Positions 31,623 to 42,915 of a stretch of 64,000 nucleotides of DNA are shown here, one piece after another. How positions within the stretch are numbered: position 1 is the first letter of the stretch; each line of letters starts with the position of its first letter. The DNA lies in the NCBI RefSeq assembly GCF_004011695.2, contig NC_082406.1, positions 2,294,001 through 2,358,000 on the forward strand. The letters run 5' to 3'. The notes beneath the pieces are model-generated. The model was not told the DNA's origin. It searched no databases and was given only the letters and a program-made list of their open reading frames with translations. The stretch comes from Ascochyta rabiei (lineage: Eukaryota; Ascomycota; Dothideomycetes; Pleosporales; Didymellaceae). The position numbers were made by a program, and so were the translations under genes.

Positions 31623-32887
31623 ATGAGGTCCGCACCGCCCGAGATCGTTGCAACATGGCCGAAGCCAAACTATGTCGATCCTGCCACGCGCGGACCAGGA
31701 CTGATGGTCGTCGAACTCACCCTGTTACCAATCGCCATGATCATCGTTTTCCTGCGACTATGGGTGCGAATAGGGTGGTTGAAGAAGAGCTGGTGGGACG
31801 ACTACCTCATGGTTGCTGCCATGGTACGTACCGAGAGTCGGCGTTACCGAGTGGCGATGCCAACGAACAACAGATCTTCTCCATCGGAACCACAGTCTTG
31901 GTCATCATGGCGACACAGATGTACGGCTGGGATAAGCACGTGTGGGACATGAAACTCCCCGAGCTATCGACTGGGCGAAAGGTACGACGATGTACGACGT
32001 GTGTAACGGAACAGGTGTTCTAACGGTTCCGCAGGCATCCATGGCTGGTCAGACACTATTCGTCCTTGCTTCGAGCACTGTCAAGATGTCTATTCTTGTT
32101 TCGTACTTTCGCATCGCACCAGAGAAGTCGCTCTTTCGGAAACTTGTCTGGGGTACTTTCGCCCTTGTATTCGCTGCATTCGTCGTGTTTATCGTTGCAC
32201 TGTGGGTGCAATGCATGTACGTTGCTCAGTCTCCATCGCGCTCTTCCTATCACTGACAAGGACAGTCCGATCTCCAGTTATTGGGAGCTGACTGCGGATC
32301 ACCGCGACTGCATCCCTGAGGGTCCACCGCTGATGGTGCAGAGTACCCTCAACGTGGTCACAGATTTCATGATTTACGCTTTGCCGATTCCAACCCTTTT
32401 CGGTCTCTCTCTACCCTGGAATCAGCGTATTGGCCTTGTCATTCTCTTTTCCGTTGGGGGTGTCATTGTCGTAGCTGGCAGCTTTCGTGCGTACTGGATC
32501 CACTATACACTCTTTGAGACATACGACGCCACTTGGGAGGGTTACAACATCTGGATCTGGACCGCCATCGAGACAAATGTTGGTGTGATCTGTGGCTGTA
32601 TACCTGCTCTCAAGCCGTTGCTGTTCCGTACTCGCGCACGACAACAAGGCTCCAAATACGCCAACGGATCCGACCACAGCAGGAGACGGGAGAAGTTCAC
32701 ACCGATTGTCGACCAGGTCGAGATGGACTCGCGCAGACCAGCGGATCGTATCGATATGGAATCGCGGCCTGGCACTGCGATACCGTTGCAGCATAGCAGT
32801 CCTCCATCCGAGCGACCGATGAGCGGTGCAACAGACCAAACTCGCTTTGAAATGGATATCGAGCAGCAAAAAGCCTACATGTACTGA
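31623..32887 (+). CDS. Rhodopsin-domain (Pth11-like) integral membrane protein
   Basis: Exons 31623-31823, 31874-31981, 32035-32216 and 32266-32887 give 370 aa. Around seven hydrophobic helices are seen, with the family marks VFLRLWVRI followed by SWWDDYLMV after helix 1. GWDKHVWD is in the extracellular loop and [11 protein letters not shown] in the middle. [12 protein letters not shown] precedes the later helices, and a [23 protein letters not shown] end block is present. A soluble C-terminal tail is rich in Arg, Asp and Ser. It lacks a CFEM domain. Known: this fungal family includes Pth11-like receptors involved in surface or host sensing, but most members have no known ligand. It is an isolated gene between two gene-poor stretches. 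Confidence 0.88.
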
Positions 32888-34408
32888 TGACTGGTACTCC
32901 CTATCTTTCGCTTCTGACAAAATGCACTTACGTTTCGAGCTGTAGACAGTAGAGCCTCCTGGGTCGCTCCCACTTTGTCACGTCCGTTCACATCTCTACT
33001 CGTTATTAATGACTCGCATTGAGGATACCACGGGTGGCGGTTGTCTTCGCTTAGCGACTTTCCTTACTTATACAATGGCTAAATGCCGTCGTCTGCCTCC
33101 CAGTACCCGTCGAAGCAATCGAATTGATAGCTTGAATGTTACGGAGTCAGTTCGTTTGCATGCTCCTGGGAATGCGCAGCTCCAGTGCAAGGTGTAGGTG
33201 TCTGTTTGTTTGAGACGCGGCTGCTTCCAGGGCAGCGTTTGCGTCGCACTGGCCGAAGGGTAAGGCGCACCAACTCACTGACCTTTCCAATGATCTAGGC
33301 CTACGACACGCTGCTGCCTTCACCCCTTTCGCACCTGTTCGATGAAGATGACGTTTCCTACAGCATTGACATGATCTCCCGTCGCATGGCCACGTACATC
33401 AAGGTAGGTCACTGGATCGATCAAAAGTCATTGCGGTCGCGCCCACGCATGGGTGGAACGTCCTTCCTTTCGGTTCGTCCTCCATGGTTGCTCTTTTTGT
33501 CCATGCTCTTTAAGGCTGTCCGTGCTTCTGATGTCATCTCTTCCTCTACGATTCATTGTCGTTGCTGTTTCAAACAGCATCATCTTGTCGCCGTGCCGTT
33601 CGTCGTCGCAGGGCTTGCCAAAAGCGTTGCCACTTCGCCGAGCAGATGAGTTGTCAAGGCTCGCTGGATGGCCAGCGCAGAAGGTCCTTCAGCCCAGCAT
33701 AACGTCCGGCTAAATCAGGGGCCCGCGGGCCGAGTCGTCTTGCACGGCTGTTCCTAGGTAGGGCGCGTTGTCGAATAGTATCCACAGCGGTCCAAGACGT
33801 CGAAATAAATTCTGTCAATGGTTCCGTTTGGGGCGTGCAGCTTTTGAAGAGGCAGGAACCAGCCATTGGCGTGGAATGTGGAGAGCTCAAACACGATGTG
33901 GCGTGGGGGTTTAAGGCTGAACCTATTGACCGGCGCGCGCTATGCAATGCAATGCAGAGCAAACGCAGAATGACATCGATGGCAGCGCCATGTGCATCTA
34001 CCCTTACCTTAGATGCGTTGTGGGGAGATTGTCGACTTCAGAGGAATTCGGCCATCGCTGTTGCGACCGTTTCCCAGGCTACCAGAGCATCTACGGTGAA
34101 CTCCATTCAGACACGTCCCTGGTCTCAAACGTCATACTAGAAGCACAAAGCTTCAACGCACGACCTTCAGTCGCCCAACTTTGCCCCATCGGTCACGATC
34201 CCGGCTCCTCCTCGCTTCCTTTGAGGCTTCAAACTGGCTGGCGTGTTGAGGCGGCAACCCGACCTTGCTGTTCCCGAGTAGCTGCCAGCGCACCGTGCAG
34301 CCGACGGCCTCACCGTCTGAAGGAAGGCTCGTAAGATGCTGGTGCTACTGTTATAAGCTGCAGGTACGCTGTCACTTTCCTTCTGCTCTCCATTGACAAC
34401 CGTACACC
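32888..34408. other. 1.5-kb region without a secure gene
   Basis: Contains one exon-like segment (listed next) and otherwise short unrelated open frames. The last 400 bp is the probable promoter of the FAD oxidoreductase. Confidence 0.4.
33300..33403 (+). pseudogene. Orphan exon-like segment
   Basis: After a TCTAG acceptor-like site there is an open stretch reading AYDTLLPSPLSHLFDEDD and then a serine/isoleucine-rich helix ending at Tyr-Ile-Lys, directly before GTAGGT. It looks like one exon of a protein gene, but no matching exons could be found on either side. It may be a relic, or part of a gene I failed to build. The family is not recognised. Confidence 0.2.
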
Positions 34409-36020
34409 ATGAAGGGCACAACGACTTGGTCCTTGCTTCTACCGCTTCTCTCACTTACAGCATCAGCTTGGCCCCAACCTCGCCATGAAAAGCCTCCGGT
34501 ATGCATCATTGGCGCAGGCCCGTCGGGCTTGTCAGCAGCGGCGAAGCTTGAAGAGAAAGGCATCAAAGCCATGATATTCGATAAACAAGCCGAGGTCGGT
34601 GGTAAATGTCAGGCATGGTATGACGAGCAGTACGTATTTGTTACACAGCATGGGAAGCGCCCAAACGCGGCTGATCACACCACTCAGAGGCACCTTCCAC
34701 CCGCTTGGCGCCGCCTTCTTCTCCAACGCAACCTACACCGAAACCCTAAAGATCCTCAACGCAACCAATGTCACCTCCGAGCCGTTCCAGCTGGCAGGCG
34801 CGCGTGAGATGTTCCGATACAACTATACAAATGGCGCAATTCAAGCAAACCCAGCATTGATCCCCCAGTTTCTGGCTTCTCTGTCTGCAGAGATCCCGCG
34901 TTACGCGGCGCTGTGGAACCAACGCTTTCAGCCTATCAGCGTTGCGGGATACAAGGTACCACATGAGCTTTGCGCAACTGGTGGTGCGAAGACGGTGAGC
35001 TAACGAGCCGCAGAATGGCGTCTCAGACGAGTTTACCGTCTCAGGGACGCAATGGTTCCGCCAAAACAACTTCACGGCGCTACCAATCCTGCTCGTAAAT
35101 CCAGTGGCTCTGTATGGATACGGCGACATCAACATAGTCCCAGCGGTATGTCACGGCCTCTTCTGCATAGAGCTTGCAGGGGCAATCCATGCAGCACGTA
35201 CTAACACGTGACGCAGCTCTACATCTTGCAATACTTCACCCCGGACATCCTGACCGCGTTCATTGGACTACACGAAGTGTACTACATGGACTTCCACAAG
35301 ATGTTTGTAGAGTATTCCGCGTCACAGCTCTGTAACACACCCATTAAAACTTCTGCCGAAGTCCGATGCATTGATCGATCGGGAAAGCATCCAGTCATCA
35401 AATACACTGAACCGTGCGATAGCTTCTACAAGTGGCGTAAACAGGAATGTAGCTCGATTATATTTGCGTTTCCGCCGAACATCGAGAACCTGGAAAGAGC
35501 AGGATTAGACATTACAGAAGAGGAGTACAATGTGTTTGCGAATGTGTCCACGATCCAGTACTACTCTTCAGCGGTCGAGTTCGAACTTCCATTCGGCGTT
35601 TCCTATATCGCAAACACCACGTCGCCGGCGCTACCCCCACCAAACGACGGCGAGCCCGTGGCAGTATTGCGTTTGAACGAACAATCGAACGTCTCCGTAG
35701 CTTGGTCTTGGGGCCCATACGAGTTTCAAACGGAGTCAGCCGCACGCCGCCTGCTCATCGAGAGCCTGTCAGAGATCAACAAGGACCCTCGTAACGCCAC
35801 TGAACCGTCGGAACCTTTGACTGACAGCGACGTCAAGGCTTTCAGGAAGTGGGATTATTTCCCACACTTCGACAGCCAGCCTCTCAGAGATGGCGCGTAC
35901 GAAAAATTCAATTGCCTGCAAGGCAAAAACAAGAGTTACTGGGCCAGCGGGCTCAACGGTATGGAAATCGTGGAGTGGGCCATCCGTGGTGGGCAGGATG
36001 TTGTCGAATCATACTTTTAA
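34409..36020 (+). CDS. Secreted FAD-dependent oxidoreductase (flavin amine oxidase-like)
   Basis: Exons 34409-34629, 34688-34955, 35014-35145 and 35217-36020 give 474 aa. A signal peptide is clear (MKGTTTWSLLLPLLSLTASA). The FAD Rossmann motif VCIIGAGPSGLSAA starts near residue 31, with KLEEKGIKAMIFDKQ for the ribose-binding Glu/Asp and VGGKCQAW after it. Many N-glycosylation sequons support secretion. The substrate cannot be told from sequence. Similar fungal proteins are annotated only as FAD/NAD(P)-binding or amine-oxidase-like. The end (GGQDVVESYF) is followed by a possible further open stretch in another frame to about 36.3 kb, so a missed 3' exon is possible. All three introns restore the frame. 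Confidence 0.78.
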
Positions 36021-37430
36021 AGGCTCGCGCGCCTTGAAACAGTCGTTGGCCAACGACCTTACGATGGAAACAAGAGCGAGGATGACAAGGAGCTTGACGA
36101 GATTCTGGGCAGCATGTTTGCATTACGACTTTCCTTCCAACTTTACCGACATTGCGGATACACCGATCGACGACTTTATGCCCTGTTAGAGATGATACCT
36201 TCGCCTTCGATGAGCGTCACGATCACGTCCTTACGACTACGGCCACCTATTACGGCTGCACTGGGAGGATATACTTGCGATCCGGACGGACCCGAGTTTA
36301 ATGTTAGCGCTCGCTGTATATAGCTTGCATGGATGGCTGTCACGATATATTATGTAGATACAAAACACATTTTGAGATGAGGAATTACATCAACATTTGC
36401 AAAATGGGATGCCGGAGACACAGCAGACAAAACCGCGATGTTTAGCACTTGGGCGGCATCATCCTCGGTTGGCGACTACCGAAAGCCAAATTGCCATGTG
36501 CGGTGTCATTTGCCAGCTGCCTTGTGCGAAGTATCGACTACAACAGCGATATTCCCATTGAACCAGGAAATCACAGACCTCGATCTCCACAAACTGCGGT
36601 TGCTGTTCACGACCACTGACGTCACACGCATCTACGCGTCACGACGAGGCTGTTGATCGTGGGACCCGACCCGACCGGACCGCGTCTCGCAGCGAGGCTG
36701 CCCTGGAAACCACTCTCCCAGTCCGTGCAAGATGCTTGAAGGAAAGTGGAAATGAGGAAGCTCACTAACGATGCCACGAGCATTGCTGATTGGTGCGCTA
36801 GTCTGGCACCTCCGCGCTGCCGTCAGATGAACATGACTCGAGCGCGATGGTATGCAGCCGAAGGATTCGAAAAGCGGGAGCATGTTGTAATTAGCGCTGT
36901 GCGGTCAGTGAAGCAGTCGATGACCCTGAGCGCAGCAACGCTGCGATTTGGTTCAAGAGAGCGCAATGCCACGCTGCGCTGCACTGCACTGCACTGAAGG
37001 TTCCACTGCCTGCGCCCCTGAGTGCATTAGCTCTACGAAAACTGAACATGCCGTGTAGCGAATCACCCAATGCGCATTTCGCTTGTTCGAGATTCATTTC
37101 TACCCCAGCCTTGTCATTTGACGTCTTCTCGCCGCAATTTAAAAATCGCAGCTGGAGGATGGCCTTGGACCTTGGGTGGTTAATTCCCAGTGATGCGTTA
37201 GCCGCCCCAGGCATGGCATCGTGAACATGTCGTGCCTTGACCCCGTTTCATATACAGCCTGGGGGATCCCCAAGAAGCCTCCCTTTTCATCTCAATCCTG
37301 TCGCTCACTGTTTACTGCTCTGTTGTCGCTCCTTGCGCAAGACCTCTTGTCTCCACCGAACGCGTGGAAGTGATCAAGGCTTCTCCACATTCATTTGCGC
37401 GTCTGCACCATTCGTCAGTCGCTATACGAG
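36021..37430. other. 1.4-kb region without a recognised gene
   Basis: Short overlapping open frames only. The first 300 bp may be the 3' UTR, or a missed end, of the FAD oxidoreductase. The last 200 bp is C/T-rich and is the probable promoter/5' UTR of the next gene. Confidence 0.45.
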
Positions 37431-38090
37431 ATGCAGCTCACGTTCCTGGCTGGGTTGGCCGCCGTGGCTGTGGGCGTGAGTGCCCAGACTTCTATCAGGT
37501 AGGCTGCACGCGACCCACACAGCCACAACACTCTGTAGACACGCCACTAACAGTAATGGTGTAGTCCTGAGCAAGCGCAATCCGTCCTTTGGGTCCTTGC
37601 GACTGCGCTGCCGTCCGATGTGCGCGACTACGCCACGGCCTCTGAGTCGGCGTTTGCGGCCGAAATGAGCTCTTCTCTCTCCGCCGGCAACACTCCAGGG
37701 TGGTACGCATCCATGCCTGCCGACGTCAAGAGCATTCTGCCTCTGCTGTACCCTGTCACTGCTGAAGCCTCGACCACGCCTGTCGTCACCTCGACCGCCA
37801 CCTCGACCGCCACTTCGACCGCCACCTCTACCGGCAGCTCGACCGGCAGCTCGACCGGCAGCTCGACCGTCAGCTCGACCGTCAGCTCCGCGAGTGCAGT
37901 GCCCACCGGCTTGAACAGCACTGCCATTTCTGCTGTCCACTCTGCTACCCTGTCTGCCAATGGCACCCACACCGGCACCGCGACTGGGTCCCCCCTGCCT
38001 GAGTCGACTGGCGCTGCGTCGCACGTTCGGGCTGCTGTCGGTGCAACTCTGGCTGGTGTCGCTGGATTCCTCGCCGTGCTAGCTCTTTGA
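37431..38090 (+). CDS. Small Ser/Thr-rich GPI-anchored cell-wall type protein
   Basis: Exons 37431-37498 and 37565-38090 (AG|GTAGGC..GTGTAG|T) give 197 aa. A signal peptide is present (MQLTFLAGLAAVAVGVSAQ). A short conserved-looking domain follows (SVLWVLATALPSDVRDYA, then GWYASMPADVKSILP). After it come a Ser/Thr repeat region of four-residue units encoded by 12-bp tandem repeats, N-glycosylation sites, and a C-terminal hydrophobic tail (VGATLAGVAGFLAVLAL) after small residues, fitting a GPI signal. Known: such proteins are wall or membrane linked and O-mannosylated. The exact function is unknown. The N-terminal block resembles a small fungal secreted domain, but I cannot name it. Confidence 0.8.
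37788..37887 (+). repeat. 12-bp coding minisatellite
   Basis: Copies of acctcgaccgcc, then of ggcagctcgacc, then of gtcagctcgacc, encode Thr-Ser-Thr-Ala, Gly-Ser-Ser-Thr and Val-Ser-Ser-Thr runs. Length variation between strains is expected for such wall-protein repeats. Confidence 0.85.
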
Positions 38091-39398
38091 TAGCGATCGT
38101 CACGTATGCAAGGCAACCGCTTCGCAGGCAGAGCACATGACCACGATACTGCTCATACGGCTTTAGCATCTTTAGCGGGTGGCGCTCCGGATTCAAATGT
38201 TCTTCACGACGCTATGTTCTTATTCTTATGGGGGCTCATGGGAGCATTCGCATTATACCTGTTTGATTTTGGAGGAGGACTGGGGATATTGATGGCTCTA
38301 GCTGTAATGTTTAGCATATGTAATGTTTGGCGGATTCAGGACCTTGGTGGACTGGTTTGTTCGCAGTCAGATAGTTGAGTTGAGTATTCTTCGAAGTGCG
38401 CAGCTCGCTAGTAATCTATAATACGTCGATGCAAATATCAAGTGTATCTGGGCGTGGATATTCTAAAGCTTCGGGGTTCGGGGTGAAAGATAGATGAAGT
38501 GTGGTGAGCCCACGGAAGGGACAGTCTCGACGGCATGAGGTAATGGTGGCGCGTCAACCTTTTTCCAACCACACCCGCGCTCACAAGGGCAAATCAACAA
38601 TACACAAAGCCTTCAAGCGCACAACACCAGATCACGATAGGTTTCCCATCTGCTGCACAACTACCTAATCCAATTAAGCAACGGTAAACAGTTCACCATG
38701 TCTTATCGAGACAACGCAACGTTCTCCGCCGTCGACACGTGGGGGTAGCCTCTACATTGCATGCACTCAGACAGAACCGCAGCCTCAACCATCGCACCAC
38801 ATCCGCCATCACCCCAGATGGTATCCGTCTCAAATCCTTCTTGTGCAGTTTCTCCCTCAACTACAGATCACCACACGATGCGCTTCGAGACCCTAATGCG
38901 CTTCATCTTCATTCTGACCGTAGCTCAGCCCGCAAGCATGAGGTCGTAGTGACAGTCATTGCCCCCGACTTACCGTGCCATGGATCAAAAGGCCTGCAAG
39001 AATTCATCGAACGAGCTGCACGACGACGTAGAGATGGGAGATGAGTGTTTGGGTGTTGAGGGTCTGGCTCGTGGGTATAGGGTCTGCCGTGAGAGAGAAA
39101 AAGCAGGAGAGTGGTCATCTCTTTGCGTTTGCGTTTGCGTTTGCGTCTACCTTTGCAGTTATGGACGGTGTTCTGAGGAGCCGAAAATCATGCGTCTCAC
39201 AAAGCCAGTGACAGGAATAGCGAAGCCGAACGATTGTCTTAACCCCTTGTAAACGATCCTTCTCAAATCACAGTGGACGTACGTGTCGAGTATAACAAAG
39301 TACGTTACTTCAATTACCAATCCACCAACCCCACGTTATTAGTAAACAAGACGCAACTAAAATCCTTGACTGTTCGTTATACAAGTATCAGCTCTGAT
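38091..39398. other. 1.3-kb region without a secure gene
   Basis: Short open frames only. A start with good context (accATGtc) at 38698 opens a 16-codon frame ending at a GT, which could be a first exon, but no continuation was found. A tttgcg hexamer run lies at 39122-39146. The end is the 3' UTR of the kelch gene. Confidence 0.45.
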
Positions 39399-41705
39399 TT
39401 ACAAGACACCGCGAACAGGAACCGGAATCGTCAAGTCTGGTGCCTGACTACCGATGGGACTTCTAACATCCGACATCTCAGCATTGGCTGGGCTCCTCAC
39501 TTCGGGCAGTTCAACACTGATCTCGTAAGGACTTTTCCTCGCCGGTGACTGCGAAGGGTCGGGAGGCGGCGGGTAGTACGGCTGCAGGTAAGACTGATTG
39601 CCCTGCTGCGCCCACTCGCTGTTCTGATGCTGGTGTGGCGGTGATGTTTGGTAGGAGTTTTGTTCTCCGTGCCAGGTGCTCGGAGGCGGTGGTGAGGCCT
39701 GGGGTGAGTAGGTGGGCGATTGGGCCATGGAAGCGAACATGGTGCTGCTCTGCGAGATAGAAGCGTGTGCAAAGTGCTTCGGCGCCATGTCAGGACCGTG
39801 GAGGTTGGGTCCCGTGCTGGGATTACGCTCGGCTTGGTCGTGCATGGCTTGCTTGCGACGTCTGCGAAGACAGATGAATATAAGAGCGATTATACCGGCC
39901 AGCGCAACGACACCACCAACAGTCCCACCTGCTATGGCTCCCACGTTTGTCTTTCTCGATGGGGGTTGGCTTGTCGGCTGCTCAGCAGTTGGTGTGGCTG
40001 CGACAGTTCTCGTTGCTGTTCGTGAATTGATTACCATGGTTCCTCTCCAATAGCCCGCCAACGAAGGCGTGGCCCAGCCTTGTACTGGTGCAGTTTTGGT
40101 GGCACTACCATCAGCACTGCTACCGCATCAGTATGTGAAGAGCTGTTAAAAAGCATGGACAGCACGTACTTGCCGCCGATAAGCTCAACGATCTTATCCG
40201 GCACCCGGTACCTGTTTACATCGCTCCTGACTGCGTGCCACCAGTTTTCTACCTCCACACTTTCTTGCCCAAGTAAGAGGCCGGATTGGCCACCCATGTT
40301 TGGGACATGGCATTCCACAATGGATCTGTTGGTGGTCGCGCCACTCATGATGATCATCTGTGAATTGCGGATCACGTCACAAGATGACCATCCCTTACCA
40401 CCGTAGTTCGGAACAGTGGCGGGAGGGGCTGGATGTATCTAACTGTGTGAGTATACCATGAAATTGTGAAGGTGGATGGATGATTTACTCGGGTCCATTG
40501 GAAGGATGGTAGAGTCAGTATGTAGGCCTCTTCGAACGCGCTCCCGTTGGCTGCAACCCCACCCCACACATAACTTCGCGAGGTTAGCATCGTTTCCATG
40601 ACGAGATATGTTTCGTGTGGCACTTACAAATTGTAGGAGGATCGATCCTCTGCCCAAATTACACCTGCGCAGGCTCCACGTCTTGGATCAGGCACCTCTC
40701 CACTGGCACTCTGTGTGTACCACTTGTTGTCATTTATATCAAACAACTGAATTTGCTAACAATCGTTGTCAGTCAAGTCCAATAGTACCATGCATGATGC
40801 CACATACACTCATGTTTGCCTATAACATGTCAGCAATCGTCCATCCACTAGAAACCAACTTGACTCACAAAGCTAATTCCTCCGGTAAGATTCGTCTCTA
40901 CACCCCCAAAGTACACTAACATGCCTGCTGCCGAGGCCGGCAAGAAATGGAGCAATCCTTCAGCTCGAGGTGTTCGGTCGTATGTATGGTTAGACCAACT
41001 TCGAGTGTTCATATCGTACGATGTTAGAGAGTTTAGCATCATGGGCTTGTCGGACCACCCAGGGACAGTCTTGTTGCTCAGATATCCTCCGTAGTAGTAG
41101 GCGATTCCTACGTCAGATACAGCAGCTGCACCGAATGCAGGCCAGGAAATGCCAGCCTGTGAGCCGTCCGAGGCGCTTGATTTGTTCCAAGTGTTGTAAA
41201 TGACATCAAAGAGCCATAAACTGGTGAAAGTCTGCACGTCGGTGACCTCGTTGTATTCTCCACCAAACAAGTAGAACAGCTTGTTGGAGGTGTCGGGCCA
41301 CAGGGCGCCACCACTTACGGAAGGAACATTGACATCCTGTTCAAGATGTTAATTTCTCGTTACTGGCTCGTAGCGTATCAGGAACAACGTACCTTCGATA
41401 GGTTCTTGTACTGAGTTGGGAACATGTACTGATTGTTGGTATCCCGAACATCCTCCCACAATAATCGAGTGTCTGCGTTGGTCAGCTACAACCGCGACTC
41501 AAATTGTGACAAGCTGACTCTGCTGAGCGACACTATCACTCTCCACAGACCCTCCATAGAACACCTTCCCCCCATCGATGTAAAGCTTCGAATCGATTAT
41601 GCATGTCTGATGCTGGTGTCGTCGACAAAAGTCCTTGATAGGATCCGGAGGATTTTGCTGCGCAGTAGTCACCGCAAGTATCGCAGTGAGAAGGATAAGT
41701 TGCAT
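39399..41705 (-). CDS. Kelch-repeat single-pass membrane protein
   Basis: About 648 aa from eight exons: 41705-about 41519, 41472-41393, 41336-40869, 40819-40808, 40755-40628, 40573-40489, 40438-40170 and 40116-39399. Signal peptide MQLILLTAILAVTTAQQ. The ectodomain has kelch blades (KLFYLFGGEYNEV, GIAYYYGGYLSN, GMLVYFGGVETN, FYVWGGVAANGS, MIIMSGATTN) and many sequons. One transmembrane helix follows (IAGGTVGGVVALAGIIALIFICL), then Arg-rich stop-transfer and a Pro/Gln/Ser-rich cytoplasmic tail. Fungal proteins of this build are wall or plasma-membrane kelch proteins of unknown role. Exon 4 is only 12 nt. The first donor is ambiguous (41519 or 41534), both in frame. Confidence 0.78.
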
Positions 41706-42915
41706 GATCCAGTTCAGGAGCGAGTCCGGAGACTGGCATACGATCAGGTACTAGCAGGGCGTCGAGGCGTTGTTGATGTCTATCCGTGTCGTGTTGAGCA
41801 AGGAACTGGTATGCTTCCGACGAAGCAGAGCAATTATATCATTCGCTGGTGCAACCGATGCAGGATTTCGTGTGTCGCGGCGTACAGCTGGTGGCGCTTA
41901 TTCTGAAAGAAGGACTGCTGGTAAAGATTTTGAGCCTCTGGTCGCTCGGTAGTTCTATATTGGTGATAAGTTTTGTGTTTTCCGTAGCCGTTGACAATCA
42001 GTATCCTCGACTTTAATTGTCAGTTGTTGATACACCCTTGAGTTGACGGCCTCATTGTGAGTGGCAATGCAATTCCATGCGTGTCAGCTGAGTCTGGAGC
42101 TGCAGTGACTCGCCAAGCGCCGGGGTTGATTTTCGACAACTTCACACAGCAGGCTGAGCGGCGCTGGCATAAGCCCTGGTTTCGAGAAACGTCTCCTCTA
42201 GCCCTGTTGGGAGACTGCCTAAAGGTCATTATGGATATCTTTGAAACTAGCGATCACTCTCGCTAGTGTGCTCGAGGGCACATAAGCAATCTCTCTAGGT
42301 TCGAAGTTGAAAGTCAAGGCTAGACAAAACTTCAAGTTCTGTGGGAGTGCGTTCGGGACAGAAATGCGGCCTATGGACGTTGGCGATATTTGGTAGCTTC
42401 GTCTTGGCTCATGGTGATCGAGCGAACTGCAGACTCAGTATGGTCTTTACCAACAGCCATGCTGTGTCTATACTATGATCATGCTGTGACTTATTGGTGC
42501 ACCGAGGCTGTGACACCTTTGATAAGGCGAGCTCGCGTATAATGGGGTGGAGCAGGACTTGGCACCGATTATCGTGCAAATTAGGCGATTATACGGCTCG
42601 ACAAAGGTGGACATGGCTGCTAGGACATCTGTGACCTCAGTTGCTGTGCAGCTGCAGAGTAAGACTGCACGAGCAGAGGAAGACGCGCCGAAATCAAGCA
42701 CATGAACCCGTCTCACTTGCCTACGGCTCCCCATCGTGCTCACTTCAAGTCTCTCGGCAGAGCTCTGTAGATTTCTTAGCGAAATTTCAATGAGCTTTTT
42801 TGATTAACCCATAACGATAGCGGTCAGCAAAAACATACGAGTAGAGCATTCAGACGTGACAAGAAAGCCAGACAAGAATGAACAGCATTTTGTCTTACGA
42901 CGGAATATTATAAGG
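41706..42915. other. 1.2-kb intergenic region
   Basis: Promoter side of the kelch gene and 3' side of the TilS-like gene. No convincing gene; open frames are under 95 codons and lack features. Confidence 0.5.
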
